Shown: positions 34,417 to 48,532 of the stretch, in pieces | Layout of the letters: every line of letters begins with the position of its first letter | How positions within the stretch are numbered: the stretch's first letter is position 1 | DNA from: Astrocystis sublimbata | Taxonomy: Eukaryota; Ascomycota; Sordariomycetes; Xylariales; Xylariaceae | Reading direction: 5' to 3' | Length of the DNA stretch: 64,000 nucleotides | Assembly: GCA_022453515.1 (NCBI GenBank) | Contig: JAJNNY010000052.1 | Coordinates: 124,001-188,000 of the forward strand | Made by a program: the position numbers and the translations under genes | The notes under the pieces: generated by a model | The model's input: only the letters and a program-made list of their open reading frames with translations | Database searches by the model: none | What the model was told of the DNA's origin: nothing

Positions 34417-35200
34417 GGTGGTGAAACCTCAAAAAAAAGACGTTGCCGTCACCCAGGCCGGCGCATGGTGCTGCACCCACGTCCCAACACAGTCGCAGTC
34501 GTTTTGCCTTGATCCCAGCGGCGCGCGCAATGATCGAATTCCAGTTGAATGCCAGGCCAGCCGGCGCTTCAATTTTTGTGCATGCTTCTTTTGGTGTATC
34601 TAAGGGCGATGCAATGTAGTAGTGCAAGAGGAGCTGGACGTCGCGTTGAAATTAATGAGAAGTTGGATCACAAGCCGAACTTTGGGAGCTACCTCCAGTA
34701 CCTAATGGGCAATGGGCAACAGAGCTGCGCAGACTTGGCTCCGCTGTAGGTATGCAGCTAGGGGGGCACCCTCTATTCCGATGCACCTGCATGTTGGGTA
34801 GCGGGCGTCAAGTACCTAGGTACCTAGGTAGATAAAGTACCTTGAAGCATGTACCCGAGGTCAGTGCTTCATGTACCCAGTACGTACAGTATCTCCATTA
34901 TTCGTAATGAGATCATATATCTCAGTCACATGTAAATCTCTGGACGCAACTTTTAGACACCCAAGTAGTGATTTTTCTTGAAATGTGCTACCACTCCCAA
35001 CTGACAACAACTATGTCCTGAGCCATAGATACTCTAGCCACCACAAGGCGCATAATAGTACCTACCTAGTAGTCTCCATCCTAGATCGTGACGATAGCGA
35101 CATATAATTCCAAGAGGCTAGATCTCTAGAAAAAGTGGTGGTCACTGACTTCCCATAAATGTGCCCTGATCCTGCGATATGCATGTGGGAGTGTGGTATC
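34417..35200. other. Intergenic region with GTACCTAGG palindromes
   Basis: 784 bases between the Csn12-type gene (its promoter side) and the thiolase 3' end. It holds an 18-base perfect palindrome at 34813-34830 and further TAGGTAC motifs. No gene is seen. Confidence 0.65.
34813..34830. repeat. 18-base perfect palindrome made of overlapping TACCTAGGTA units
   Basis: TACCTAGGT followed by its reverse complement ACCTAGGTA. It is the longest member in this window of a dispersed GTACCTA/TAGGTAC motif family that appears only in intergenic DNA. Confidence 0.85.
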
Positions 35201-36638
<1,438 letters not shown>

Positions 36639-37497
36639 GATGCTGGCGGTATCAGTGCTCAATTCGAGGATAGAGCGTGTGTTATGTCGACATGAGTCTC
36701 CTAGGTGGGAAAGCAAGCAATACGCGAACTTCAGCCACGTCAGGCAAATGGTATATCTTGGAACTGTGTCCAGGATTTGCAAAAGCTCAAGAATGTTCGA
36801 ATGCTCATCGCACATGTGAATGTCCCGCCACCCTTGTAGACAGGCCTGACAGGCAGGCAGCCCAGTTGCCGACGCTAGGTACCTGCCCCAGCTTTGTGGG
36901 CTTGTTGCGGGCAAGAGCGGGAGGCTTCTTTCTGCATGTACAACGGGAACTTATGTAAGTACTTACTTAGGCAAGCCAGGCAAGCCAGGCAAAGCGTTGG
37001 GGATGCCCCACCTCCAGGGCTGGAAACAGGGGGCATGTGTTATGCAATTACAGGTGATAACCTTAGTGCCCCTACGTACCTAGGTAGGTGCCCTGCTTCC
37101 TACACGTACCACCAGATAACCATCCTAACTGCGGTCAGGTACCACCTACATACGTACCCTCAAACCTTCCATGTTCTATTGATGCAAAGTACATTCCACC
37201 CCGTGATTACCTAAGTTGCCATCCATCAGCTAGTAGTATCTCCCTTCAACCTTGGCATTATATCTCAATCACATCCCGCTTTCATCACGCATGAAGCACA
37301 ACGAATCTGCCATCTTTTGCTCGCCTACAAAATCGAAGAGCCTCCTGACTCCATCGCCTCTGAACGCCCCTTGTCGACACATCTGAACCTACCACGTATG
37401 TTCCTATCTCGCAACGCACACCAGTCCCCACCGCGAATCGGCCTCTCTCCTGGATCTACCGGTCTTCGCTCCTAGCAAACAGACCCATTGAGTCATC
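36639..37497. promoter_or_regulatory. Shared divergent promoter region between thiolase and rad6
   Basis: 859 bases between two oppositely oriented start codons. It contains a nine-base direct repeat (GGCAAGCCA, nearly three copies, 36970-36995), a TACCTAGGTA palindrome at about 37077, and a CT/CA-rich stretch just before the rad6 start. No further gene is visible. Confidence 0.5.
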
Positions 37498-38160
37498 ATG
37501 TCTACCGCCGCCCGTCGCCGTTTGATGCGAGACTTCAAGGTATGGCTATTCACTCTGGACTCTACTTGCCCTTGTCGGCATACAATCGGTCACTGACGAT
37601 AGCTTGTTGTACAGCGCATGCAGACAGATCCCCCTGCTGGCGTTTCCGCATCGCCGGTGCCCGATAACGTCATGACCTGGTAAGGAAAGACCCCGACGCT
37701 CTGGTACATTGCCCGCGATGGCTGTAGGCTGACTCCGGTGCGTAGGAACGCCGTTATCATCGGTCCTGCCGACACCCCATTTGAGGACGGGACCTTTCGA
37801 CTAGTTATGCACTTTGAGGAACAATACCCGAACAAACCACCAGCCGTCAAATTCATCAGCCAGATGTTCCATCCCAACGTCTATGCGACCGGAGAGCTCT
37901 GCCTCGACATCCTGCAAAACAGGTGGAGTCCTACATACGACGTGGCTGCCGTCTTGACAAGCATTCAAAGGTAAAATACACGGGATACAGTTGACAAGCA
38001 TTTGGCCAAGTCGATGCTGACTTTGTTATGATGTAGTCTTTTGAACGATCCCAACACGGGATCGCCAGCGAACGTAGAAGCGTCGAATCTCTACAAAGAC
38101 AACAGGAAGGAATACACGAAGCGTGTGCGAGAGACGGTAGAGAAGAGTTGGGAAGATTAA
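37498..38160 (+). CDS. rad6: Ubiquitin-conjugating enzyme E2, Rad6/Ubc2
   Basis: E2 enzyme of the Rad6 pathway. With Rad18 and Bre1 type ligases it modifies PCNA during post-replication repair and histone H2B during transcription. Four exons, 37498-37539, 37615-37679, 37746-37970 and 38037-38160, with introns of 75, 66 and 66 bases, give 151 residues, the expected size in filamentous fungi. It starts [20 protein letters not shown], has [17 protein letters not shown] with catalytic Cys88, and keeps the [17 protein letters not shown] helix. It ends VEKSWED, without the acidic tail of the budding yeast protein. The short first exon of 14 codons is typical of the family. The Neurospora counterpart is mus-8. 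Confidence 0.97.
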
Positions 38161-40133
38161 ACTCGACCAGCGCTCCCGCAAGACGAGGCGCAGCTCGGCA
38201 GCGGGCGTTCACTATCGGGGGGGGGGGGCCAGAGCCAGCGCCCTGGCAGGTCAGGAGCAGTGAAAGGCATGGCGTCCCGACACGGCCATACTTGCAGGTC
38301 CAGGGGGGCGGAATGTAGGTAGCTGCCCGACCGGCGTTATGGACAGCATGTGTACACGGTGAATGGAGTCTTGCTGGGTTTGACGATACACTCTTACAGT
38401 ACTGCTTGATTTTAAGTTGACTTGGCATGAGGGCGGCGTTATCGTTGTGTTTGAACAGCAGCTTACCGGGTTGGGTGGGCATGAGCCGTTTCGACATTCA
38501 AGCGGCGTGGCGGTTTCTCTACCGATGGTTTTAATGGGTGCATTGGCTCAGCGGTTCGCCGGCAAGCTCACATCCATTGCGAAGATCTGGCGCAGATGAA
38601 TCGAGCAAGCTGGGAATGGTGGTGCATAAATGTGCAATATCAAATTTCCCGCCTCGCATGAAACACGATAATCGATTATAGTATCGTATCAATGCATGAA
38701 CCGTTCTCACATTTTTCACCCGCAAACATCATCTACTCGACAATACTCGAGAAACCTCCCTAGATTCATCCGAATGCTGGTGCAAACCAGTTCAATCTAT
38801 GATTGTCTTATGGAAAGTCATAGGCAAGCGGATGAAGCCGTCAAGTTGGGATCTTGACTTTTGTTAGTAGCAGGAGTACTTGAGTAGTAACTGCAGGAAT
38901 ATAGTGGTACAATGTCGTATTGAAGGCAACTGTTCTTACTTAATCCAACTACTCGATAGGCCAGTTCCTGCCTTCACGTTAGGTGGCAAGTAGGTATTCA
39001 GAAGTTGGATGCCCTAATGACTTGAGACATGGCACGCTGCGTTGGTGACGTTGATACCCGAGATAGGTACTTAGAGGTAGGTAGGACCTAACCCAAGGCG
39101 AGCTAGGGCGCCTTATTTGCCATGGATCTATGTGCCTGTTCCAGGAGGTGGGGTTGCCGGTTTAGATGAAGCACTTGAGGGCCGACTGGAGGGGTCCGGA
39201 ACCCCTGACAGTTCCAAGTTGCCCAGGTGCCCATTCAAGGCACTATTTAGTAGCACAAACCTGCCCTGGGCCGGGCTTATTTATACAGGATTTATCGATC
39301 ATGCCTTCGTAGCTGCTGCTACTAGGTAGGTACCTAGGTAGTACTACTAGGTACATTTGGAGATGGAATAAAACCTAAATATGTACCTCTGGAAATGACA
39401 GTCTCTAGAGACAACCTCGTTTCGGAGGTACCTGTAAGTAGATGATGAATCAAGTAGCACCAGCTGGTAAGTAGTAAAAGGTATAGATGAGGGGTGCAGA
39501 GACCTGAATGAGCCATGTCTTTCTTGCAGATAGCAGATTGAATGGACGATGTCTATCTGATAAAGCAGTTGCTACCTGCTGTCGGGTGCTGCTTAGGTAC
39601 ATAGGTACTTGTGAAGACCCCTCCAGATACCACCTGCCTGGGCACTCCTCGTCGCCCCCACCAACATTGGCATGTGCACTTACTGCCCATGCCCAGCGAG
39701 GTAGGTACCTACCGGTTGGACGTCACCTACAGAGGTATGCTCCCTGCCTCCTGAAGTACATGTATGGCAGGCATGTACCTACATACGCCGCCGTCTTCAA
39801 CCCGAAACGCGACGCAACATCCTGTCTTGGAGCAGACGGTGTCCAGCAACTCGTGCTTCTGCCACCGACCAAAGTCGCAAAGGACCCGACAGACACCCTT
39901 TCTTTGGCCCTGTTCGCCGTCCGGGTGGTCACACTGCGTCAGAGAGCCAACCATCGCACCCTCCTCACCTGGCTATGAGTACTGTACGAGTACTATGAGC
40001 TAGACTGCCCACGCCCACCTGTTGCCTGCCTCCCTGCCTCCCTGCCTCACCACGTACTATCGCACATCGCACATCGCTTCCTGCATCCGCATAGCCGTCG
40101 CCTGCCGCGCTTGCCCTGCGCTGATACGCCGCC
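38161..40133. other. Intergenic region upstream of kinesin
   Basis: About 2 kb. It has a G11 run at 38218-38228, clustered GTACCTA/TAGGTAC palindromes at 39327-39340 and 39700-39713, and a CT-rich (CCCTGCCT)n stretch just before the kinesin start. Frames of up to about 156 codons here look like chance and match nothing known. Confidence 0.6.
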
Positions 40134-43083
40134 ATGTCGGGTGCAAACAGTATCAAGGTCGTCGCCCGTTTCCGGCCCCAGAACAAGATCGAGCTCGAGT
40201 CAGGCGGTGAGCCCATCGTCGCCTTCGATGGCGACGACACCTGCTCCATTAGCGTGCGCCCCATCCATCCCCTTATCCCCTTCTCTGCTCTCCTCTGCTC
40301 TCCTCCATCCATGGCTGACTCCTGTCCCAGTCGGCCGAGGCCGCCGGCTCCTTCACCTTCGACCGTGTCTTTGATATGAAGGTCGCCCAGCACCAGATCT
40401 TTGACTATTCCATCAGGCCCACTGTCGACGACATCCTCAACGGCTACAATGGCACCGTCTTCGCCTACGGCCAGACCGGTGCCGGAAAGTCCTACACCAT
40501 GATGGGAACCAGCATAGAAGACGACAACGGCAAGGGTATCACCCCCCGCATCGTCGAACAGATATTCACCAGCATCCTGTCGAGCCCCCCGACCATCGAG
40601 TACACCGTTCGAGTCAGCTACATGGAGATCTACATGGAGCGCATCCGTGATCTGTTGGCCCCGCAGAATGACAACCTACCCGTCCACGAAGAGAAGAACA
40701 GGGGCGTCTACGTAAAGGGGCTCTTGGAGATCTACGTCTCCAGCGTCGAAGAAGTCTTTGAGGTCATGAAGCGGGGTGGCAATGCCCGAGCAGTCGCTGC
40801 CACCAACATGAACCAGGAATCCTCCCGTTCCCACTCCATATTCGTCATCACCGTCACCCAGAAGAACCTCGAAACCGGCTCGATGAAGAGTGGACAGCTC
40901 TTCCTCGTCGATCTTGCCGGTAGCGAAAAGGTCGGCAAGACTGGCGCCAGCGGTCAGACCTTGGAAGAAGCAAAGAAGATCAACAAGAGTTTAAGCGCCC
41001 TCGGCATGGTCATCAACGCCCTCACAGACGGCAAATCCTCACATGTGCCTTACCGTGACTCCAAGCTGACCCGAATCTTGCAAGAATCTCTGGGAGGTAA
41101 CAGCCGGACTACCTTGATCATCAACTGCTCCCCGAGTAGTTACAACGATGCCGAGACACTGAGCACCCTGCGCTTTGGTATGAGAGCTAAGTCGATCAAG
41201 AACAAGGCCAAGGTCAACGCCGAACTCAGCCCCGCAGAGCTCAAAGCCATGCTGGCCAAGGCCAAGTCCAACATCACCAACTTCGAGAACTACATTGCGA
41301 ACTTGGAAGGCGAAGTGCAGCTCTGGCGTGCTGGCGAGTCGGTTCCGAAGGATCGGTGGGTGCCCTCGTTGGCAGATGGCGTTCCAATGGCAAAAGCCGA
41401 TACCAGGGGTGCGCGACCTTCCACACCCTCCAGACTTGTTCCGGAAAGCCGCTCGGAAACCCCCGCCCTGACGGATCGTGCCGGTACTCCGAGCCTTCCC
41501 ATGGATAAGGACGAGAGGGAAGAGTTTCTGCGAAGAGAGAACGAACTCCAAGATCAGTTAGCGGAGAAGGAATCTGCCGTGGCAGCTGCTGAAAAGTCCT
41601 ACCTCGAATCGAAGGATGAGTTGGTATACCTCAAGGAGCATGACAGCAAAGTTGGCAAGGAAAATGAGCGGTTAACGACAGAGGTAAATGAGGCTAAAAT
41701 GCAGCTCGAGCGCCTGTCATTCGAGAGTAAAGAGGCCCAGATTACTATGGATGCCCTGAAGGAGGCGAATGGCGAGCTCACCACGGAGCTAGACGAAGTC
41801 AAGCAACAACTTCTTGATGTGAAGATGAGCGCCAAGGAGACAAGTGCCGTCTTGGATGAAAAGGAAAAGAAGAAAGCAGAGAAGATGGCAAAGATGATGG
41901 CCGGTTTCGATTTGGGGAGCGATGTGTTCAGTGCTAATGAGCAATCCATTGCCGCTGCTATAGAACAAGCTGAAGCTCTGTATCAGCAAAGCTATGAAGG
42001 TAACCTCGTACCCTCAGAGGACTTACAAGAGCTCAAGGCAAAACTTGTACAAACACAAGGAATTGTCCGGCAAGCCGAGCTTTCGCTCTATAGCGGCGTT
42101 TCTGGCGACGCCGAGGCACGTCGCCGGATAGAACTAGAGAGCCGTCTAGAAAAACTGCAGCAGGAATACGAGGATCTCCTGACACGCAATCTCGGGGATG
42201 CTGATGTGGAAGAGATCAAAGATCGGTTACAGAAAGCATACGCCGACAAGCAAACCACGAAGATGGAATTGATGGACGAACTGAAGGCCGATATTGCCCA
42301 GAAATCTTCAGAGAATGCGCGGATGAAGAGTCTCATCGATGAACTCCAATCTCGTATCAAGTCAGGGGCAGTCGCTGCACCTGGCCTTGCCAACGGCAAG
42401 ACCATTCAGCAACAGATTGCCGAATTTGACGTCATGAAGAAGAGCCTTATGCGGGATCTTCAAAATCGTTGCGAGCGTGTCGTGGAGCTTGAAATCTCAC
42501 TGGATGAAACCCGAGAGCAGTACAACAATGTTCTTAGATCATCGAACAACCGCGCTCAACAGAAGAAGATGGCGTTCCTTGAGCGCAATCTTGAGCAGTT
42601 GACTCAAGTCCAGCGCCAGCTAGTAGAGCAAAACAGCAGTCTCAAGAAAGAAGTGGCCATCGCCGAGAGGAAACTCATCGCAAGAAACGAACGCATCTCA
42701 AGTCTAGAAAGCCTGCTGCAAGACAGCCAAGACAAACTTGTTGCTGCGAACCATCGGTTTGTCAACCCCCAACCCTGGCCCCGCCCTCATTTCTATTGTC
42801 TGTATTGCAATCGAAAGGAACAAGCATATACTAACAGGTGCCTAGGTTTGATACCCAGCTCACAGCCGTCAAGGAGCGCTTGGAAGCAGCCAAGGCAGGT
42901 TCCACTCGTGGCTTGAACACGGCATCAGGCGCCGGTGCTTTCAGCTTTGCCAACGCGGGCAGTCGTATTGCCAAGCCTCTCCGAGGCGGCGGCGGCGACG
43001 CCCCAGCGCAGGTCCCTACAATCACCAACCTCCAGAACGAAGGCAATGCGGGTAAGAGAAGCAGTTGGTTCTTCCAGAAATAA
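40134..43083 (+). CDS. nkin: Conventional kinesin heavy chain (kinesin-1)
   Basis: Plus-end microtubule motor that moves vesicles and supports hyphal growth. Exons 40134-40253, 40331-42756 and 42846-43083 (introns of 77 and 89 bases) give 927 residues, nearly the length of Neurospora NKIN. The motor domain occupies about residues 1-330. It has the P-loop GQTGAGKSYT (Lys93), switch I SSRSHS, switch II DLAGSEK and the microtubule-binding HVPYRDSKLTRILQ. The neck and a long coiled coil follow (MAKMMAGFDLG, LMRDLQNRCERVVELE), and the tail contains the fungal block FDTQLTAVKERLEAAKAGST. It ends SSWFFQK. Fungal kinesin-1 lacks light chains, and the tail is thought to bind cargo directly. The last intron donor is GTTTGT, slightly unusual, but the join restores HRFDTQL exactly. 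Confidence 0.97.
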
Positions 43084-44696
43084 AAGCGATAAAAACCACG
43101 ACCATATCAGGATCATAGATAGACCTCGCGTGCTGTTACAAACAGTATTATTATACCCCGATGCTGCTCCTTTTCTATGTTACGACGTTCAGGGACGAGC
43201 GGCAAGAAAACTCTCCGAACCAACACAGTTCTGGACAGAAGGAATCCTTTTTCCTCCCGAACTTGATGGAATGTCGAAGAGATGTACCGCTACACAGATT
43301 GTGGGCTCGCTGAATGAATAAGAGATATGACAGCATATGATTTATCACGGTCAGCTGCGCCGCTGCTTAACCTGGGATGACCCTACCATGCAGACGGAAA
43401 TAAACACAGCATATCAAGACCTGGAGTTTTGACGACGATTGACTGACCGACTGATGTTCTTATGAACGAGTAAAATCCACACTGGATGGGTGGATGGATG
43501 GATGACACTTCTCTGAGCGAAACGAATTGCATGGGTTTTCGAAAGAGGTTATGAATCAATAAATAAATAGCATGTCAATTCAATGTCAATAGAAAGGCGT
43601 AAATTCCCACTATAACTCTCTGTTTATATTCTTCTGCTTTATGCACGTACTACATTTCAATAGTTCGTTCGTTGCCCATCCATGACGGATAAGTGTCGAG
43701 AAGGACATGGCCTCTGCGTGCCAGCCATCACTGCAGCTCTAAGCATATAAAACTTTTTTCGCGGCTCGTATTGTAACGACAAGACGCAAACACAATGCAT
43801 GCGCTGAGTATAAGCGCATACAGAATCCAGAGAAATAGATATACGTAGTTGAGCGCCATCAACAATCTGTCAGTCAAAAAAAGAAGTTAAATTGACCCGA
43901 AAGCACATTGCGATCGATATCTATGATGATTTGGGGGGGGGGGGGGGGGGGGTTAGTATTACCATTACTCTCTTCTTCTTGGTGGTATTACACCGCTTTT
44001 ACATCAGACTCTTGTCAGGCTCAGGCAAGCTCAGGCAAGCTAAGTCGCGCATGTATATAAGTAGCATGGGCTAACCACGCGCAAATGGTATCTTCCGCGT
44101 TCTTTGTAGTGTAGCTAGCTAAATATAATAACCATCTACCTATAGATAGGTGACCAAAAATCTTGTTCCATATCGCTTCCAATCACATCAGGGAGACTGG
44201 CAGAGCAGGTGTTCAAACCTGATTCGACAATTGCCTTGAAATCCCTTGCTGGGTTGTTTTTGTTTTGCCTCTTCCAATGGTGGCTTTGCAATGCCGTGTA
44301 ACATAAGGTATACAAATATATGCTCTCTGATCCGTCCTGTAGCGAAGTTGGAATGATCCAAGTATCATTACCTGTCCCACAGACACGGGCAGCGGTGATG
44401 TGAGCCGGCTATATCAGAAAGCCTGCGAATGGCGGAGGCAACGGTGAGAACGCCAGCAGAATTTGAGAGCATGCTAACTGGGGTATAAATATTTTGTAAA
44501 GCTCTTGAGCGATGTAAGTCGCGGAATAAAGGTGTATAACGTTGCAACAAGGATATAGTTTAGATAATCTTTCTGCCCAGTTCCCATGGCCAGGCAGGGT
44601 TCAAGTTTGATGCCAATTTTGAAGCTGTTCCCTTCGTGTGCTGCCACAGCATCATCTGTAGAAAGATAAGTAAATGCATCGCTATCGATTATTGCA
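43084..44696. other. Convergent intergenic region with a long G run
   Basis: 1.6 kb between the 3' ends of the kinesin and zinc-finger genes. It is AT-rich except for a G20 run, with tandem GGATGGAT near 43488 and CAGGCAAGCT repeats near 44020. No gene is seen. Confidence 0.65.
43933..43952 (+). repeat. G20 homopolymer
   Basis: Twenty consecutive G in the convergent intergenic region. Together with C19 at 1961 and G11 at 38218 this makes three long G/C tracts in the window. Confidence 0.9.
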
Positions 44697-47600
44697 TCAA
44701 TCAACCGCCTCAGAGTCTATGTCCATCGGATCCAACTTTTCTGTTGTTGCTCTCGATTCTCTTGCATTTTCTGTCGATCGAGCTGTGGGGCTTCCTTCAG
44801 CACTTCCCTTCAGCTCGCGACTATAAATTGTTCTTTCATCCCCATTCTCTTCGGCCGCTTCTCCCGTCATAGTTGACAGCAGGCTGCTTCGGTCGCCCTT
44901 CTGGGGTGTGCAGGTCCGCTCCCTCGAGGTTTTCAAAGACGTGGTTGTTGGCACAATAACATTGAGCACACAGTCGTCCAAATGTTCGTAGAACTCCTGA
45001 GCTGTGGAAAACCGTGTGTCACAAATAGAGCATTTAGCATCTCCTCCATTGCGGGAGCTGCTTCCGGTCATGATCATCTTTCGGCTGTTGGGGGGTGTCT
45101 GCTCGACGTTATGTTGAGTTGTCAGGTGCCGCTTGAAGACATCAGCACGGTTGAACGCTTTCTCGTACGACGTTCCCGGGCCTGGGCAAAATGGACAAAC
45201 CATGGTCCCTTTGTAATGCGTCAAGGCGTGCCTGTTCTTATCGTATTTGCGTGCAAATCCTTTGGTATGATATTCGCAGCTCTCTATCGGGCACTTTTCG
45301 GGCCTTTCTTCCTGGTGTGTCAGCATGTGTGCCGCTAAGTCCTTGAACACTCGGCCACATTCGGGAAATGGACACCGATTACGATTGTCCTCGGCTTTAG
45401 AGGTATTAGGGCTACTATGCAGCGTACTGTCAAGTGACGATGGAATCGATGGCGCCAGTATAGGGCCACTAGGTGGTGCAGGTGCCAGCCTCGGGGCTTC
45501 CGCAAACGAGGGCTGTCGTGGCAAGGGATAATCCTCCATGACCCTACTATCATTTTCCTCTTCACCACTGCTGTCATCGTGCTCAATGACATCAGTCGAT
45601 TGCCGTACTTCCCGCATCCAGTCCTTCAGCACACTCATCGGAGGCCAATCGCCGCTAGCCTTACCACTTCTATGGATATGGAAGTGTGCCCGTCGTAGGT
45701 GAGCTGCAGCATTGTAGTAGGCACCATATCTCTTGTGATTGGCACATGATTTACATTTGGATAGGGGAACTTGTGGCTGTGGTCCGCTCGGGATTGGTTG
45801 GAGTGGCTCGCTGCAGACCCATCGTCTCTTCAAGTGAGCATGCTTAGCGTCGGTGTGTCTCCGAAGTTCGTGTTCACCACGGAAACCTTCAGGGTATTCG
45901 TTGCATTTGTTGCAAAAGACTCTTCGGAGTGCTGGGCGTTGGTACGTGGTTCTCAGTTTCGTAGGCGAACTAAGGCCTCGTGTAATGGCACGGGTCAGAG
46001 CAGGGCTCTCTGCAACGGTGTGTCTCCTTTCCTGTTGCGTTCCAAAGACAGGTGGTATCATGTCCTGGTCTATTCTGTTTGCCCAGGGATCGATGGGTCG
46101 CCACTCGGAGATGGACCTGCGAGGTTCACCAGCCTCGCCAGCGGCCGCCGGTTGCGTGTAGGAGATATGACGGTATATGGGTGTCCGCGGCCGAAAGAAC
46201 CCGTTGAAAGCTATGTTGTCGACTAGATATCCACTCCCCAAGCCTAGCAGAAAGTCTTTGGTTGAACGTATTCCCCATGGTATCCATTCCTCTTTTCGAA
46301 TTGCCGACGTTGCAGTGACAAATAGAGCATGGTCATTTGGATCCATTTCTAGGGCCGGACTATCGAAAAGCATGGGAGTTGACCAGGCATATATATGAAC
46401 CAGTGCTTTATACACGCTGTGCATCGCCGAGGCGCCCCCGGAGACAGGCAGCCCATTCTGAGGCTGGCCAGGAATCGAACGTGAAAGTGATGTCGAAATC
46501 AAGTCGGCCAATATCGTTCTCACGACGCTAAACATGCATAGCGAAATGAAGATTGCTAGCCAGCCTTTGGGTTCGGCCACAACCTTTCGCATGGCCACGC
46601 CTTCGAACGACTGTAGAAATTGAGCCATACAATTGTATACTAACCGATTACGACTGTTGTAATCCATATCGTCGGGAAGCGCCGAAGCATTCGAGACATT
46701 GACCTCTGTTCGTATCGACGGCTCTGGTTGTTGTAAGTCGTAGAAGAGTATCTCTCGTAAAAGCAACTTAGCCCTGTACAAGATTGGATAATGTACAGCT
46801 TCCGACTCTCTGCTTTCTGACATAAAGCCAGTCAGTCTAAAAAGGTCCCAGAATAGGAAAGGGGCGTCGTCAGTATTCCAGCTCGCGGCGAGGACTTTCA
46901 GCACAGGCGGCGGGGAGTCCTTCGGTTCTTTCGAGTAATTGGCCAGTGTTGGGTTCGGCATGGGGAGGGTCGCTAGGTCTTCGGTCCACCAAAATCCATC
47001 ATTAAAGTCTAGATGAGTCCTGACTATATCTTCCTTTCTTTGATCAACAACGTATGTCCTTTCCAGGTACTCATTCATGTTTCGCCGCCTTGCCATGGGG
47101 GATGTGGCAGGGGTGTGGGTTTGCCTAGGTGAAAGAGCTTCTACTTTAAGTCAGAAAGTGCGCTCGCAGGAATATTAGATGAATATTTACCTGGTAGCAT
47201 GTAATCAGCTAGGTCGGCCAGAGGGGCGCGGTAACACCCAAGAACGGTCCATATGTCATCGCCACCAGCGTTGGAAATGTCAGCGCAGAATCCGCAAACA
47301 TCACTTGAATTACACTGCGAAAAGTCAGTTAATGTGAGAGATCTCTAATCGCGACCAACTTACTTCTTTATTGTGAATTCTACAAGGAAGACAAGGTCCA
47401 GTGTCGCGAGGCAATCTCAATTCTCCAATAGATTGTAACCTGGAATGGCTCACTCGGCTTCTCCTGAGCGGTGGGAGCAATGGATCAACTTCTGGCTCCA
47501 CTTGTAGCGAGCCCCGATGCTGAGGGAGGAACTCGGCCGTAGGGACGTAACCCGGGACTGAGCCTCGGCGATCTTTGGCTTGACTCATCATCGGCAAGCT

Positions 47601-48532
47601 TGGCAAGATGGACGACACTGATAGACGTGGTAAGGGAGCAGCGGCGGATGCTTGTGTGCTGAGGTGATTCGCGACCAGGGCTCTAGGATTCGGTTGGTCC
47701 AGGAGCGCAGGTGGCCACGCGCTATTGACTAGCGATCCTGAGTTCCTCTTCGGAGGCGTCGTATGCTGCGCCATGTGCTCGTCCCGATCCAGAGCCCTCG
47801 CAAATCCGTAGATCTGGTGGATGCAATCGTCATCTCCACATTTGAAAGAAACTTGACGACCATGTATGAACGGCGCAAAGCCCCTAGTGGTTGCCCGCCG
47901 CTTGAAAATAGGATCGTAAAATGCCAAATTCTGGTCGAGCCATGATGAGAAGCCTGGGGGAGGCTCCCCAAGCGCATAATGCCTCAGGAAGTCGAGGAAT
48001 TTGGGATCGTGAAGGTCGAGACCTATGCATAAGGAATAAGCAGTGAACATGGGCCCAGAATCTCTGCAACATACCCTTCTCTGCCAAATCGCTTTCGATG
48101 CATTCGCATCGATATTGGAGTGACCGAGCTTCCTCGATCTCGCAGAGGACGGGAAAGTTGCCAGGTAAATCTTAGGGTGTCACCTCATCAGCGCCATGAA
48201 GCCAGTGCGTGGGTTTTTAGTACACCACCTGATGTGCACGTATTGGCGTACTGGGGGAAGCCAGGGGAAGCGGACATACTCTGGCTAGCACAATACTCCT
48301 CGAGAGCACGGGTTTTATGCCGTAGCATATTAAGTTCAACCCGAATGTTGGGCACATACCTAGCCGGCTGCAGGGCTGCCAATTTGGCGTCGACTTCAGC
48401 CCGCTGCTCAAGAAGTTGCCGGATCACGGGTCCCACCGTCGGGTCAACGGCCGGTGCCACCACCGAGCTTTCTCGGGTGTCCATGATGGAGCCGCGTCGG
48501 TCCTGTCGCGGGTCAAAAATATCGGAAGCCAT
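44697..48532 (-). CDS. Large C2H2 zinc-finger protein of a fungus-specific family
   Basis: Probable nuclear regulator; function not known. Five exons, 48280-48532, 48075-48170, 47364-48022, 47191-47314 and 44697-47140, with introns of 109, 52, 49 and 50 bases, give 1191 residues. The N-terminal part (residues 1-120) has a short coiled coil (VIRQLLEQRAEVDAKLAALQ) and a Cys-containing helix. A finger-like motif (FKCGDDDCIHQI) and a CLPCRIHNKE-CNSSDVCGFC cluster, rebuilt by splicing, follow. The middle (about 390-780) is a conserved helical region without known fold. From about residue 785 come several C2H2 fingers: CNKCNEYPEGF, CKSCANHKRYG, CPFPECGRVFKDLAAH, CPIESCEYH, CPFCPGPGTSY and CSICDTRFST. 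It ends in a Ser/Glu-rich tail. All junctions keep frame, and the GT-AG sites have CTGAC-type branch sites. DNA binding is inferred only from the fingers. Confidence 0.85.

Noticed and set aside
37200..38000. Minus-strand frames overlapping rad6
   Set aside because: Antisense shadows of a fully accounted-for four-exon gene.
39508..39978. 156-codon frame upstream of kinesin
   Set aside because: No family resemblance; begins in a region full of GTACCTA motifs.
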